Below, in pieces: positions 50,380 through 62,952 of a stretch of DNA of 64,000 nucleotides. Origin of the DNA: Odontesthes bonariensis (Eukaryota > Chordata > Actinopteri > Atheriniformes > Atherinopsidae); the NCBI RefSeq assembly GCF_027942865.1, contig NC_134529.1, positions 18,900,467 to 18,964,466 of the forward strand. Direction: 5' to 3'. The notes beneath the pieces are model-generated. The model was not told where the DNA came from. It searched no databases and saw nothing but the letters and a program-made list of their open reading frames with translations. Positions within the stretch are counted from its first letter, which is position 1. Every line of letters starts with the position of its first letter. The translations under genes and the position numbers were made by a program.

Positions 50380-52000
50380 TTAAAGCTATGCAAAATGTAA
50401 ATAAAAACTGATTGCAAGGATTTGCAAATCTCATAAACCAATATTTCATTCCCAATTGAACAGCAACATGTCTCGAAAAAAAGTTTGGAAAGGTCCATGT
50501 TTACCGCTTTACAGCATCCCATCTTCTTTTACCCATAGTCCTTAAACATCTGGAAACTGGGGAGACCAGTTGTTGGACCTTTGGGAGAGGAATGTTGCCC
50601 CCTTCTTGCCCGGTATTGGATGCTAGCTGCTCTACAGTTCTGAGTCTTTCTGTGTGTAACCGGTATGAAATGGTTTTAATGGTTAATAGATGGAGACCAC
50701 ACTGCTGCTCTTTCAAAGGTTTTTTTTATTCTCCAACCTTTCCTCACGAACATCACAAAAGAGAGCGCAATTACAATGACGCAAACAATAGCGCAAATAA
50801 GTGAAATATGGAGCAACGTAGACAAAATAAAATGACAAATATAAGTGACAAAATGGGAGCTCACCTTTCCTCACGAACATCACAAAAGAGAGGAAGAGTT
50901 TTGGCGGGACCGTATCTTTTGTCACAAAAGTTGCTCCCCCATAAAAGAATGTACAGAAACAGTAAACGAAAACGAAAGTTCCACCTGACTAATCTTATAA
51001 ATGTCATAAAAACAATTAAAACAATAATTTTGTGGAATTATACACAAGTCAAATTAACCCTTGTTACATGTGTTGCATTTTATGATGCACCAAAAGGTCT
51101 GGACTGCAATCAGGCCGGTCCAGCACCCAGACAAAACCATGCTGTTGCTATAGATGTAGTGTGAGGTTTAGCAATGCCTTGCTGAAATATGCAAAGCTTT
51201 CCCTAAAAAAAAGAGGGATTGCCTAGATGGGAACACGAGTTACTCTAAAACCTGTAAATACCTTTTACCATTGATGGTGCCTTTTCATATGTGAAAGTTG
51301 ACAGTTCCATAGACAGTAATTCATCCCCACACCATTTTGAACTGAACAGGGATAACAGGCTGGACCTTCTCGTCTGTATTATGGAGAATGTGGCATTCGT
51401 GTTTTTTTTCAAAATAATTTAAAACTACGATTCAACTGACCACAGAACGGGTTCCCATTTTAAATTACATTTGGCCTGGAGAAGATGATGCCATTTCTGC
51501 ATCATGTTCACATATGGCTTCTTCTTTGCATGATAGAGCTTTAACTTGCATTTGTTGATGGTAGGGTGAACTATGTTCACAGACAATGATTTCTGGAGGT
51601 TTGCCAGAGTGCATGCAGTTGTTTCCCAGACAGAATCGTGGCTGTTTTTAACGCAGTTACGCCTGAGGGCCCAAAGGTCACAGGCATTCAGCATTGATTG
51701 TTGTATCTTGTGTACAGAGATGCCTCCCAAATTGTCAAAAACTGATAATGAACATTATTGTGACATTGCTCCACACTTTGTCGATGCAGTTTTTCACAGA
51801 TTGCTGAACCTCTGCCCATTTTTACTTCTGAGAGACTCTGTTTCTCGAGGGTGCTCTTTTTACACCAAATCGCGTTACTGACCTGTTTCCAATTTGTAAT
51901 TACGTTGTACTAATTGGGATGTTCTCTAGCCATTATTCAATTAAAAATATTGAGTCAGATAAAGTTTTGCTTAAAGTTCCCACTTTTGGTTACACTTTTT
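50380..52000 (-). mobile_element. Tc1-like DNA transposon (family B) with an internal insertion
   Basis: The minus strand carries both halves of a Tc1-like transposase. The N-terminal/central block at 51425-51730 contains LQKSLSVN, INKCKLKLYHAKKKPYVNMM and VLWSVES. The C-terminal block at 50501-50716 contains RTVEQLAS, NIPLPKVQQLVSPV and MGKRRWDAV. The low-coordinate flank near 50400-50460 ('gatttgcaaatctcataaac', 'caatatttcattccc') is the terminal repeat of this family. Stops and frame shifts break it, the segment between the two blocks is largely replaced, and the copy is inactive. Ends are approximate. Confidence 0.85.
50736..50892 (+). repeat. Exact 30-bp direct repeat spaced 127 bp
   Basis: Copies at 50736-50765 and 50863-50892 are identical over 30 bases beginning 'acctttcctcacgaacatca'. 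They flank AT-rich DNA with no transposase similarity, inside the Tc1-like copy. Confidence 0.9.
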
Positions 52001-54320
52001 TTACCTTTTAATGATGGAGTCTGTTTCTCCAATGTAAGGTGTGATGTTTATTATTCTGTAACATGAGCACAAACGAGGCAGTGCGAGTGAAAATGGTCCA
52101 CTTTAATAAGCATTTCAAGAGTGTTTGCCGAAGCAAAGACAAACACAGGTTGGTTCAAACAAAATTGCAGGCAGTGACCAAACTACTCCGATCATGAACA
52201 TACCAGGACGGCTGACGGGGTGAGCATCCGAGGACAAATTATTTCATTAACTCCACGCGAGTTATTAAAGCTTCAAAAAGTTTATGGGATTGAATTTGGA
52301 GGCCAGTTTTTAGGATGAACGGCTCATGTTAATAATTTCTCTTTAAGCACATTTTAAAAAGTTCAGTCCTGATGTTATTTTGACTGTGAACGTCTCCATG
52401 TGCGGTTGAGCCCGAGTGTGATTGGACGTGTTTTGAGTCCAGGTGTGTTTGAATCAGCAGCCTGCAGGTGGCAGCGTGTGCATAATGAACAGTTGAAAAG
52501 ACTGGCCACTAAAAACCTGACCTCCTCTCCTCGCCGGGCTTTTCTCGTCCTCGCCGCTTTGTTACATCTTCATTTTGTTGTTGTCTTTGCTTTGTGTCTT
52601 TGTTTTGCGCATTCTGTCGTACAAGTAACTTTCTTTGCTTTAGAATTCAGAGTTTAGTAGTAATGACAGTGGATATGATTCGAAGAAATTACACAGGGCA
52701 GAGGTGATCCAGGTCTCTGTAATGCCCCCCTTTTTCTTTCTTTTTTTTTTATCCTCCCAATCTCCACTCATTTAGTGATGCACAGTTCAGCAAAGGGAGT
52801 AGAGGGAAATGCCTGTTTGGCAGTGTTACAGGGATTACAGTGGTGGCGGGCATCTTTAATCTGGGACAGACTGTAGCATTTGTCTGCACTTAAAACTGCC
52901 ACCAGTCACCTTGTAAAAACACCAAACACTGCTGGAGCTTATTAGAGTCTTTGGAGCAGATGAATAGATACACAACACTTTAAATCTCACCGACCAGGCT
53001 TTAGACAGCCATTATACATACATCCACATCACATGATGGAGTGTTACTGGTATCTTAATCTTTCCCTTATTTGAGGGTACAAATCGTGTTTAGAGAGGTT
53101 CACTAAATGTCGGACCTTTGCCACTTTCCGCTTTCTAAAAATGACGCCACAGGTGCACTCAGATCCAGTGTTATTCAAAGAGCACGAGGTGACATAGATG
53201 CTTCTGGACATACACGTGTGCAACTGAGTATATGCTTAATCACCACTGGAGTTTCCCAGCGGATTAAAAAAAAAAGAGACTTGCAGGATTAATTCCTCGG
53301 AGGTGAACATCAGAAAAGTGCAGAGTTCAGCTCTCAGATGGAAAAAAAAAAAAAAAGATTATCTCCCAGAGAGTGGGAGAAAGAATCAGAGGTTGAAGGC
53401 GTCAGACTGTGATACCGAGGAAGAAAGAAGAAAGGCATCGCGTTGCAAGGAAGACAGACTGATAAAAGGACGAAAGCATCAGCGGAGGAAGAGAGAAAGA
53501 GGCCCCACAAATTGGCAAAGGGAAGTCAGGGTCTCTCCGCTTTGCATTTCATTTACATGGCTGGCCGTATCGACCAATCGGATTGGGAGCAGAGCCCGAG
53601 GCTTAGGAAGGCGAATAAAGACTCCAAATGCCTTCACTGCTCTCATCCCCCCCTCTCATAATACCCTGTCTGCCCTTCTTTTCTCTCGCTCTCTCTCTTT
53701 TCTCTCCTCTCTGTCATAATACCCTTTCTCTCCCCATTCTCTCCTCTCTGGCGTGGTACTATAAGCAGACCCTGTCCGATGTGATAGCGGGATGAGGAGA
53801 GGTGAAGGGGGTGGGGGGCTGTCGAGATGACTTTCTCTGCCACCCACCAAAAGTAAAAAGCAATTCAGTGCATGTGTGTAGGTTTATTTGCAGGGATTTT
53901 TTTTTGTCTCTCAGACTCTGAGCAGAAACACAGTCTCCCACATGTTTATTCCTGCTTTGCTCTTGTTGTTTTGAGTAGGTGCTCACCTTCCTGACACCTA
54001 AAAAGAAGCAGAGCGCACACATTGACACAAAACTCATGCAAGCACACACGACCAGAGGAGACGTGACGATGGCTAATTGATTTAAAATGCCCTCGAATTA
54101 ATGGGGAATATATAATGTTGGAGATAATTGATACCGATAACTATCGTGTGAGTTCTTCGACGTGCAGTTGATGCTAATTTTCATCAGTGGGATGCTGTGA
54201 AATGCACGCACATCACAGTGATACCCTTGAATTCATTTGAATAATGGCATGTAGACAGACACATTAGAAAAACACAAGAATGACTCCAAGCACTTCTCAC
54301 AGGAGACGGGCAGCCACTTA
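52001..54320. other. Intergenic, no gene recognised
   Basis: No coding similarity on either strand. A purine-rich segment near 53340-53530 and a CT-rich segment near 53640-53750 give spurious open frames. Confidence 0.5.
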
Positions 54321-54344
54321 ACACACACACACACACACACACAC
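54321..54344. repeat. (CA)n microsatellite
   Basis: About 12 uninterrupted CA units. Confidence 0.9.
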
Positions 54345-55439
54345 AGACCCTGAGGGGATCATTTTGTGCTATATTACAAGTCTAATAGTTTACCTCCCAT
54401 CCATGCATGACAGTCCTCCATCTGTGAGTCGAATGGAAATTTGGGGAAAAGAGTCAAAGGATGAGAGAGAAATCTTTTCACGCCTTTCATAGATTATAAC
54501 TATATCCTCCACATGGTCACAGGGCATTTAGATGTTCTCCTTGTACAGTGCAGGAACAGGTGCTGCAGTCGTTTTCTTTTTGGCCAAAACAGCAGTGCCT
54601 TGTGGGACAAAAAACATAGCATCAAGTCACTCACTGTGGACAGTGTCCAAGAAGAAAACCTTTGCTCACAGAAAAACTGCAAAAGGGACACCCGATGACA
54701 CTGACACACACCCTTTGTTCGTATGTTTGGGTGTGGAGCGTGTGCTGGAATGTTGCTGCAAAGCGTGGATACTGAATGACAATATGACTCCCTGTTTCAG
54801 TAAGCCTACAGGAAACAAATTCCAGTATAAAAACTAAACCAAACAAGTATTTGCCTTGACTTTGATCCATTTGAAGAGTTGTGGAATATTCTAAAGTGAA
54901 AGTTAAAGCAAGACAACCCCTTCAAAGAACATCCCCAAATTCTTTGCCCTTGTAATTGGGAATTATGTTACATACAGAGAAATACTGGGCAGATTTGAAC
55001 CATTCTCTTGCAGTACTACTTTCAAATTCAGGTGGAATTTACCCCAAATAATGGCTTAAAGTGCAAATCATTCAACTAGTTGTACTTGTTAGATTTTGAT
55101 GGTGCGTTTTCAGAGCGACTTCCATCCATGATGAGCTGTGAACAAAACAACCAGATGCTTCTTGCACCAAAGATTATTTTCAGACGTGCAAATGTGCCAC
55201 TGACAGTCTTTTAGCTTTTTAGCACACGTGTGAGCAGCCAACTCTCGACATCTTTCAGACCTGATTGTGTGGAAAATGTTCGGAAAAAACTTGGTGGTGT
55301 TCACAACAGCCTTTCAGCATCTGAAGGTGAGAAAAGAGCAAGAAATATTCCACCACTGCCACTTAATCTATGGCAACAGTGATACCTCTGCTCATTCTTC
55401 TCCGTGCCCAAACTCTCTCACACACACACGCACACACCA

Positions 55440-55640
55440 CATCTTCACTGCTGCTAATCAGCAATAACAATGGCTTATTTGTCGGGGAGGAATGTTTACA
55501 ATGGGATCACCCCTTAGGCGTGTCAGGCCCTCCCCCGACACGGCAGTGTGTCAGTGTGCCACCAATTACCGAGCGCAAACTGAATGAGGTCATAACGGGA
55601 TGGGGTCATTAGCAAAACAAACCCTCCAACCCCCATGGGG
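55440..55640. promoter_or_regulatory. Candidate conserved non-coding element
   Basis: Unrepetitive, GC-richer than its flanks, with no open frame of note. It includes 'aggaatgtttacaatggg' (forkhead-like TGTTTAC) and 'ccaccaattaccgagcg'. The call rests on composition only. Confidence 0.22.
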
Positions 55641-57479
55641 CAAAAAAAGAGGCAAAGAAGAGATAGAGGGACTGATAAAGAAATAGGAGCTCCATCCCAC
55701 CATGGCTGAATTTACACATGAGCCCATCTTTTTACTCTTCATCACTATCCAAGCAGGAGAACCCTGTCAAAGTGGTGATAGTTTATAGGTAGACGGTAGT
55801 TCTGGCTGTATGACAGGGTCTGAGCATCCATTTATATCACCTTAATCTATTTCTGACAGGCTTATTAAGTCATTCCAAACTACACCACACATCCCAAGTG
55901 ATGATTATTAAGTTGACATGCAGCAACTGATGGTTGCTCTCAAAGGTCTGGACGATGCTTGTGAAATTGCTTTGTTTTTTTTTAATCTCTAGGGACATTT
56001 TTCATTCGTGCTCTCGGGATTGGGTATCAACATAATAATGATAACGCTCAATTTCTTTATGTAGAAGTGTAGAAAAAAGCGGTTAAAAAGCCAAACAAGA
56101 CTTTTTATCTTTGAAGAAACGCCTCTATGAATAGTTCCGGGGAGCTGAGTCAAAGCACTTTTCAGCTTTCGCTTGTTCGAGTCAACTTTAGAAAAATGGT
56201 GTGATAATGTCGTCAAACTCGTCTAGTCGAGAGGCTAATGAGCCCTTCAGACTGCCGCCGAACAAATGACCGTTCGTGCTCCACTGAATCCCTGTGTTCA
56301 CTATTCTTCACAGGACATTGTGTAGGGAGAGGCCCTTTGAGTAATCTTTAAGTGGGCTGTCGTATGCGTTTTGTTGTACGTGGCCTTCACACCACTCTAA
56401 TGAACTGCCTGTTTATGTTGTCCATTCTGCCTTCATGGTGATGCCGTGTTTTGTGCACTTGTCTTCATCGGGACTGCTCATTAGTTTTTCCTTCCCCACG
56501 TCATAGGGCTTTTATGGTTGGAAAGTGGGACAGCGGATCTGTTGCTGGTCTACAACACCTCTCCTGGCAGCTCGCACACATGTTGAAAGGCGCCAAAAGC
56601 AAGGGCAGCCATTGGTGCTATGAACCCTCCTCAAAGAAAAAAAATTAATCCACAAGCAAATGGAAAAAAGAGAAGTTCATAGTTCGCCGTACATCCTGAG
56701 TCATTATATCCAAAAACGATCAAAATATGGAAGATGCTAAAAGCGATTAGCGGCGATGCTGTCTGGTGTGAGCGTGTCCTTTGTTGGCCGAGGGGCATAT
56801 TTGTGTTTGTGTATCTCCATTGTGATGCGTGTAATCTGCATGCTCTCTAATCCCAGAGCAGGTGGCCCGGCGTTTGGCGGCTATGGGGGGGGCGTAGGGA
56901 GGGCACACTCCTCCGGCTTCTCTAAACACACACACATTCGCGTACGCTCACACACATGACTGATCTACAGACCCATAAGCACATGAAGACCCGCTCCACG
57001 AGCTGTGCTTCACACATTACCTCAGGGGAGAGGAAGCACATGTAGGCACACACCTGCACTTGCCTGCAATCCCCTAATGCCTGTAAACACACACACTGGC
57101 ACACACACACACACCGGCGCACATGCTCCGTTCGATGGCTTGTGAGTGGGGAAAGGCCTGCAGGGAAGCATGTGCCAGCATATTCCAGTCGAGCCCTCTC
57201 TGGCCACCTACTCCCTGCGTGCGTCCACAGCAGAGACGCTCGCCTCCAGGAGATCACTCGCCGCCCTTAACAGGTGGGCAGCGTTGGGGCGGGGCAGGGA
57301 GCGGGGCATCTGTCAACAAACTGTGCATTCATCCACCTCTACTGCGCCACCTCTCCATCTGCCCAGAGAGAGAAAGAATGAAAAGGTCAGTGAAGCAGTG
57401 GGTCGACCATAAAGCAGACTGTAAACACGAGGCCTCTCCTGTAGCCGTAGTGCTTCTGAGCCCCCTTTATTGAAGTGCC

Positions 57480-57700
57480 CCAATTTTCTCCACTGTTAAT
57501 GGAGGCGAATGGAGTGTTGTGTGATTTTCTGAAGTTTCACATGTTGTTCTGTTGTCTCACAAGCACCGGGAGGCCCCATTGACCTTTGCCCTCTGTATTG
57601 TAACAGCAATACAGGAGACATTTGGCAGTTGAAGTTTCCCCGCGTCTGATAAGTTGCCCGCTTAGTGAGGTACGTGACCTTATTGCATTCTTGTTTTATC
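57480..57700. promoter_or_regulatory. Candidate conserved non-coding element
   Basis: Unrepetitive block with 'ctgttaatggaggcg', 'cattgacctttgccc' (nuclear-receptor half-site type AGGTCA on the minus strand) and 'ctgataagttgcc' (GATA-type). No coding signal. Confidence 0.22.
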
Positions 57701-58179
57701 TATATTTGCCCTTTAGAAAACCAGTAAAAGTCACACTGAGATAGCTCCTCTTCCAGAGATGAAAAAACATTCCGTTTTTACATAAAAGCTTCATGACAAA
57801 ACACATTTTCAGGACCAAACCAAATTCAGACCAATAGCTTTTCTTCCGTTTAAAGTCAGCAACAGGTTTCCTTCTTTAAACACCCTTAAAAGTAGGTACA
57901 TTGGGAAGCATCTGATGGTATTTTGAAGCTCATTTCATGGTTATAGAGCATTAAAGAAAAAAAACTAACAATTTTGGTCAGCTCTGAATGCACCTCAAGA
58001 TCATTTAGAAGAGTCCTAGTATCAGACATAAATATATAAGCACATCTACCAGTGTTTTCTTTCTCTCTGGCTGCAAAGGGAAAAGCACATTTTTGAAGAA
58101 AACAAACAAAAAAAATAGACGTTCCTTCGCCTTATCCTGTCACTTCCTTAATAGAGCTTCCCTTAATCATTGCACCCTT

Positions 58180-58480
58180 TGCACCGAACGCTTTTAGCTT
58201 AAACTCAGGGAAGTAAATTTGGCCATTATGCATGTAATCTGTTATCAAAACATCTCTCTTTTTTTGCTGTTATAAGGAGATTTATGGGTCCTGCTAATGG
58301 TCTGTTCTCATGACAGCAGAAGTGCTTTGTTGGCTGAATGTCCACTGTTGGCATAATCCAGGGTGGTATGGTCTGTAGCTAAATGAATGCTCTGAAAAAA
58401 CAGGGAGGGGGGGGGGGGCATTAGCTAGGCATTAACTTTATGTAAAGCATTAAGTCTTTAATGGCAATTCATTCTTTTAC
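58180..58480. promoter_or_regulatory. Candidate conserved non-coding element
   Basis: Includes 'ggccattatgcatgtaat' (octamer/homeodomain-like) and 'ggcataatccagggtgg', which contains the TAATCC core bound by OTX-type homeodomains. It is interrupted by a G homopolymer near 58405-58418. Function is inferred from motif content only. Confidence 0.25.
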
Positions 58481-59614
58481 ATATGCTGGATTTTCTCTAA
58501 ACCTAAAATCTAGCTTTCTGCTTTACGTCTGTGGATGTGTATATATAACATTAATGAGTATTTAATGTGCTTTGCTTCATCGAATGGGAGCATTTCAGCA
58601 TTATGAATATTTTCCATTGCATGTGTAGCCCAGAGTAATAGTAGAGAATCTCCGCTCCAATCGAATCCATCAATTAGGATATTTTTGCAAGTCTTTCCTT
58701 TTTAAGAGGTTTGCACTTCATCGCAGGCCAATATAAAAAAAATCAGTTGACTCCACATAAATTGAGTCATTATTGGATGAGATTTATGTAGCAGATTATG
58801 AAGCATATACTTTTCTAAGAATTTACATAATGTCTTTAAAGGGATTTTTTGGAGCTCTTACGGTTCAACAGGATGACTGAGAAATCAAACAGCGTTTTAA
58901 ATGTTTTGCTGTGAAGAGACCTTTGGAGGAGAGAAAAAAAAATGCATCCATGTCAGGATGACGGCGTACAACGCTGCAGCAGATAAATGAAGGAGTAAGT
59001 TGTTCCAAAGATTCATTGTGCTTTAAAGGCACACTGTGAAGTATGCAAAAACAGTCATGCGGTGTGTCACGGCTGAAAAACAAAAATAGCATGAGCAGAA
59101 GGCGAGAGCAGCTATGGTTATTGAAAAAAAAAACACTCTGGAGGTCCGGTTTGTCAGCTTTTTTTCCACACAAATTCCAGGCATGAAATGGAAAAAAGCC
59201 AAATAGATATTCTAATAAACATACAGTGTACAGAGTGAACAGCGTTCATTATACCTAACATGCTCAATATTAACAACTGTTTGTTTACAGAGAAATATGG
59301 AACAATTAGTGGCATATTGGATAAAGTGTGGAAAATGTGAAATACCGTTAAATAAAATTAGATTAGTTACCTTAGATATGAGTAAATGAATTATTTCAGT
59401 GACTTCGTATTCACTGACAATAAGTAAAAACTAGAGTTTCCATATTTAATTATTTCATGCTTCAGCTCATTTCAGAGAGAAATACTGTCCTTGTAACTCT
59501 ACTGTATTTATTTGATAACTGCGTTTGAAAAGCACAAATGTCGAGTGTTTGAAAGACCACACACACAAAAAAAGCAATGACAGTCGGGAAGCCGTTTGAA
59601 ATGGAAATGGAAAC

Positions 59615-60705
59615 TTGTGCAGTGGTTTTCATATCTCACATACCAATATCTCATTCGCAGTAAAACACAGAAAAACGTATCCAATGTTGAAAGTGAGACA
59701 TTTTATTATTTCATGAAAAATACGAGCTCATCTTGAATTTGGAAGCAATCTGCACCTGAAGAAGGTGGGACCCTGTTTACCCCCTCTTCTTTTAACAGTC
59801 TGTAACCAGCTGCAGGACCTTTTTATGAGAGTCTCACATAGGATTCTAGCTGCTCAGCTGTCCTGGATCTTCCTTGTCATGTGTTGGAACAGATGCTGTT
59901 TGATGTTAAGCATTGTTTTACTGAAATATGTAAGAGGCCGAGACATTCGGGATTTTCTTCAAGCAATTTTCCACTTTGTTTGGTCCATTTTAAATGAGCT
60001 ACGGCCCAGAGAAAATGATGGTATTTCTGGATCACGTTCACATGTGGCTTCTTCCTTCTATGATAGCTTTAACCTGCATGTGTGGATGGCAGAGTGCACT
60101 GTGTTCACACACTGTGATTTCTGGAAGTGTTCCTGAGCCTATGCAGTGATTCCCTTGACAGAAACATGTCTGTTTTTAATGCAGCGCAGCCCGAGGATCC
60201 AAAGATCATTGGCATCCGATACTGATTTTTGGCTGTGTTCCTTGTATACAGAGATGTGTTTAGATACTCGTAATCTTTTGATTGCTGCAGATGACGGAAT
60301 AATCACAGTCTTTGGAATTTTTATATTGAGGAACATTACTCTGAAATTCTTTTGCAGATCGCTGACACCTCTATCCATCTTTACTTCGGAGAGACTCTGC
60401 CTCACTAAGGTGATCTTTCTTATTCCCAGTCCTGTTACTGACTTGTAACCAGTTCAACTATAATTTGTTCCTCAGGCCGTTTCATTCCAGAACCTCTTAT
60501 TTTTCTAACCTTTTGTTGCCTCCTTCCCAACCTTATTTAGATGATTTGCTGCCATCAAATTCAAGAAGGGTTACTACTAATTCCCGAAACAGTCAAATGT
60601 CTCATTTTCAGTATTTTATATGTTTTCTATAATATTCTGGATACACTATTGGTTTATGATATTTGTAAACCGTTGCATTGCAGTGTCCCAGACTTTTTTT
60701 GGATT
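59615..60705 (-). mobile_element. Internally deleted Tc1-like DNA transposon (family B)
   Basis: Both terminal regions are visible: 'catatctcacataccaatat' with 'gagacattttattatttcat' at 59632-59720, and the inverted counterpart 'gtcaaatgtctcattttcag' at 60592-60611. The minus strand retains the transposase N-terminus (60139-60405, with ISVYKEHSQ after IIPSSAAIKRL and a CIKNRHVSV block) and remnants of the C-terminal end near 59780-59920. The catalytic middle is deleted. It belongs to the same family as the copy at 50.4-52.0 kb, in the same orientation. Confidence 0.8.
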
Positions 60706-61694
60706 AAGGGGCTGTAGCTCCATCTCAACAACACTAAAATACAGCTTAAATGAATAAACAATTTCTAATAATGTACGATAATAACAATCACAGAGGGCAT
60801 ATTCTACAGAATGATGAATTGTACACCCTTTTAAATGTTCTCAGTGAATTAGTTCCTGGGTACTTTTACCAGTTATACAGCATCTCTTTCACTGTTCTGA
60901 TAGTGAAGTATAGGGTCACTGCTGAGGTTTTTATTTGACAAAAAAAATAAAAAATAACAGCAACATTTACTCATAAATACGTTCAAATGAAATCAAATTC
61001 AAAACTGCATCTACTTTAAAGTCAATGTGTGTTTAGCAATTAACAGCACAGTTGCCTTGCTGTGAGTCCCATTAAACCATCACACGGCATCATTTAGCGC
61101 GTGTATTATAGATTTGAGCTTAATCTCTTCAAATAGTCTAATCTCTGAGTCGAAATCACTCCATACATTACACAGCTTAACGTGTTTAGAAAGGGTCAGG
61201 AGGTGTTAACAGTTTCTGCGCACTTTCACCATTTAACGTATTCCTCAACCGCCGGTCTGACGAGAGCACAGAAACACTATTGTTTCATTCATTCAAATGA
61301 GATTCCATGACTGCTGCTGTCACAAATGAATTATGTATGTGTTGCTCTGTTTATATGTGATAGACATTGCCTCCCTGGGAATGTAGGACACATACTTATG
61401 CATAACAATAGTTTTCAGTTGCATTCTCACCCATTGGCTGTTTATCTCAAATGTTCTTCCGTTTATACGAGAAAGTCTCTTCTGTTTTGTCTTGTACAGT
61501 ATTTATCCTCACACCTGCTGCTGCAGTCGGGGCCATACCTCAGAAGGCCGTTAGTGCGTTTGGGTTGACGGGTGCCTCCTTATCCTTAAAAGAGGAATAA
61601 ACAAATGTAGCCTTTTGGCGCAGAAGATGACGACATCGCCTGTTTAGAATGGTCACTTTCCTCTGTCTTGAAACTTATGGACGTGGCAGTGTGT
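60706..61694. other. Intergenic, nothing recognised
   Basis: AT-rich unique-looking DNA without gene similarity. Confidence 0.5.
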
Positions 61695-61801
<107 letters not shown>

Positions 61802-61859
61802 GTCTCGGGGCTATTCGGCCGAGAAGAGGAACTTAAAAAAAAAGAAAAAATTATTGTTT

Positions 61860-62830
61860 GACATCCTCAAATGCGATGAGAGGATTAATGGAACGCGTCT
61901 GCCTGGCCCATATGTCCTCTTTAGTGCCGCTTGTGCTTAATTAAAACCGAATGGATTCTTGGGGGCCCCACCGGTCCTGCTGCCGCAAGAGGACTGACTT
62001 ACTGCTCTTTGCTGACATTTATTAAAAAACCTGTTGATGGGCCCGAAAGGTCTGCGAGAAGCGTGGCATATTCCGCTTGGATTCACTGTCTTTGAACTTG
62101 GTTCTAAATTAGAGCTTTTGGCTTAAATGTCGCACAACGTCGATTTTGCTGCGTTTTTACGCGTTTTGTGTTTATTTTTTTCTCGCGCTCTCTCCATAAA
62201 TTTCAGCCATGCCACATGAGCCTATATTAATGTTCTCACCTCGGCCGATTAGTTGTTTTTATCTTCTTTTTTAGGGACATTTTCTGTTTAGCCTGCTTGT
62301 TGTTTGTCACATTAATTCCCCCTTTGTAGCAAACTCCAAATCCTCTGGGGTTTTTTTGTCAGGATTGAAAATTCAACTGATTATCATGGGCTCTAAATTC
62401 TCTGTTTTTATTTTGTTGTTTTTGGTTTTTTTTTAAATAAACGATTGAACAAAAGTCTCAGACAAAAAAAAAGTGTTAACCTTTCCCGCAGCCATATAAC
62501 ATAAAGGTAATGAGCTCCATGCCATGCCGCCCTGATGCCTAATAGGGTCATTTGTCGCTAATTGGTGGTAAAAACAAACGGAAACAAAGCTTTTCAGCGG
62601 CAGCAAAAAGTCACAGCATTTTCAGGTTATTCCCCTTCACTGTCATTAGTCCCGGTCCGCTTTAATCTCATGCACGACTCCTCTCTTCTTCCAAAGAGGC
62701 TGCCGTGTCCGGTACTTCAACCCATATGTCCGACAGGAATCACAATCCCTGCTGCACCAGATGCCTGGATCTAATTGATTTGAATGTAGAATCCTTACGG
62801 ACTAAAGGATGAATTAGGCTTCAAAACGTC
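61860..62830. promoter_or_regulatory. Candidate cluster of conserved non-coding elements
   Basis: Noncoding, mostly unrepetitive, with many homeodomain-type cores: 'gtgcttaattaaaacc', 'cgctaattggtgg', 'ggatctaattgattt' and 'ggatgaattagg'. T-runs break it near 62165 and 62430. Composition is like developmental-gene enhancers. No alignment was possible. Confidence 0.28.
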
Positions 62831-62914
62831 ATTTGAGGATGGACGTGAAGGCCTGTTTGCCATATATTGCAAACGCTTTAATTATGATTAAAATAATAGT
62901 GTTTGATATTAAAA

Positions 62915-62918
<4 letters not shown>

Positions 62919-62949
<31 letters not shown>
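62919..62949. repeat. (AT)n microsatellite
   Basis: Alternating AT of about 31 bases after an A8 run. Confidence 0.95.

Positions 62950-62952
<3 letters not shown>

Larger units (their letters stand above)
54345..59610. other. Intergenic with candidate non-coding elements
   Basis: No gene recognised. Three non-repetitive segments are listed separately as candidate regulatory DNA. CA-rich simple sequence occurs near 56920-57120 and a G-run near 58405-58418. Confidence 0.5.

Noticed and set aside
50169-50522. Minus-strand frames of about 100 codons near 50.2-50.5 kb
   Set aside because: They are rich in Pro/Thr/His from CA-rich DNA and run into the Tc1 copy. There is no domain, start context or splicing support.
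53303-53719. A 138-codon plus-strand frame
   Set aside because: Basic, Arg/Lys/Glu-rich composition comes from a purine-rich tract. There is no similarity and no supporting structure.
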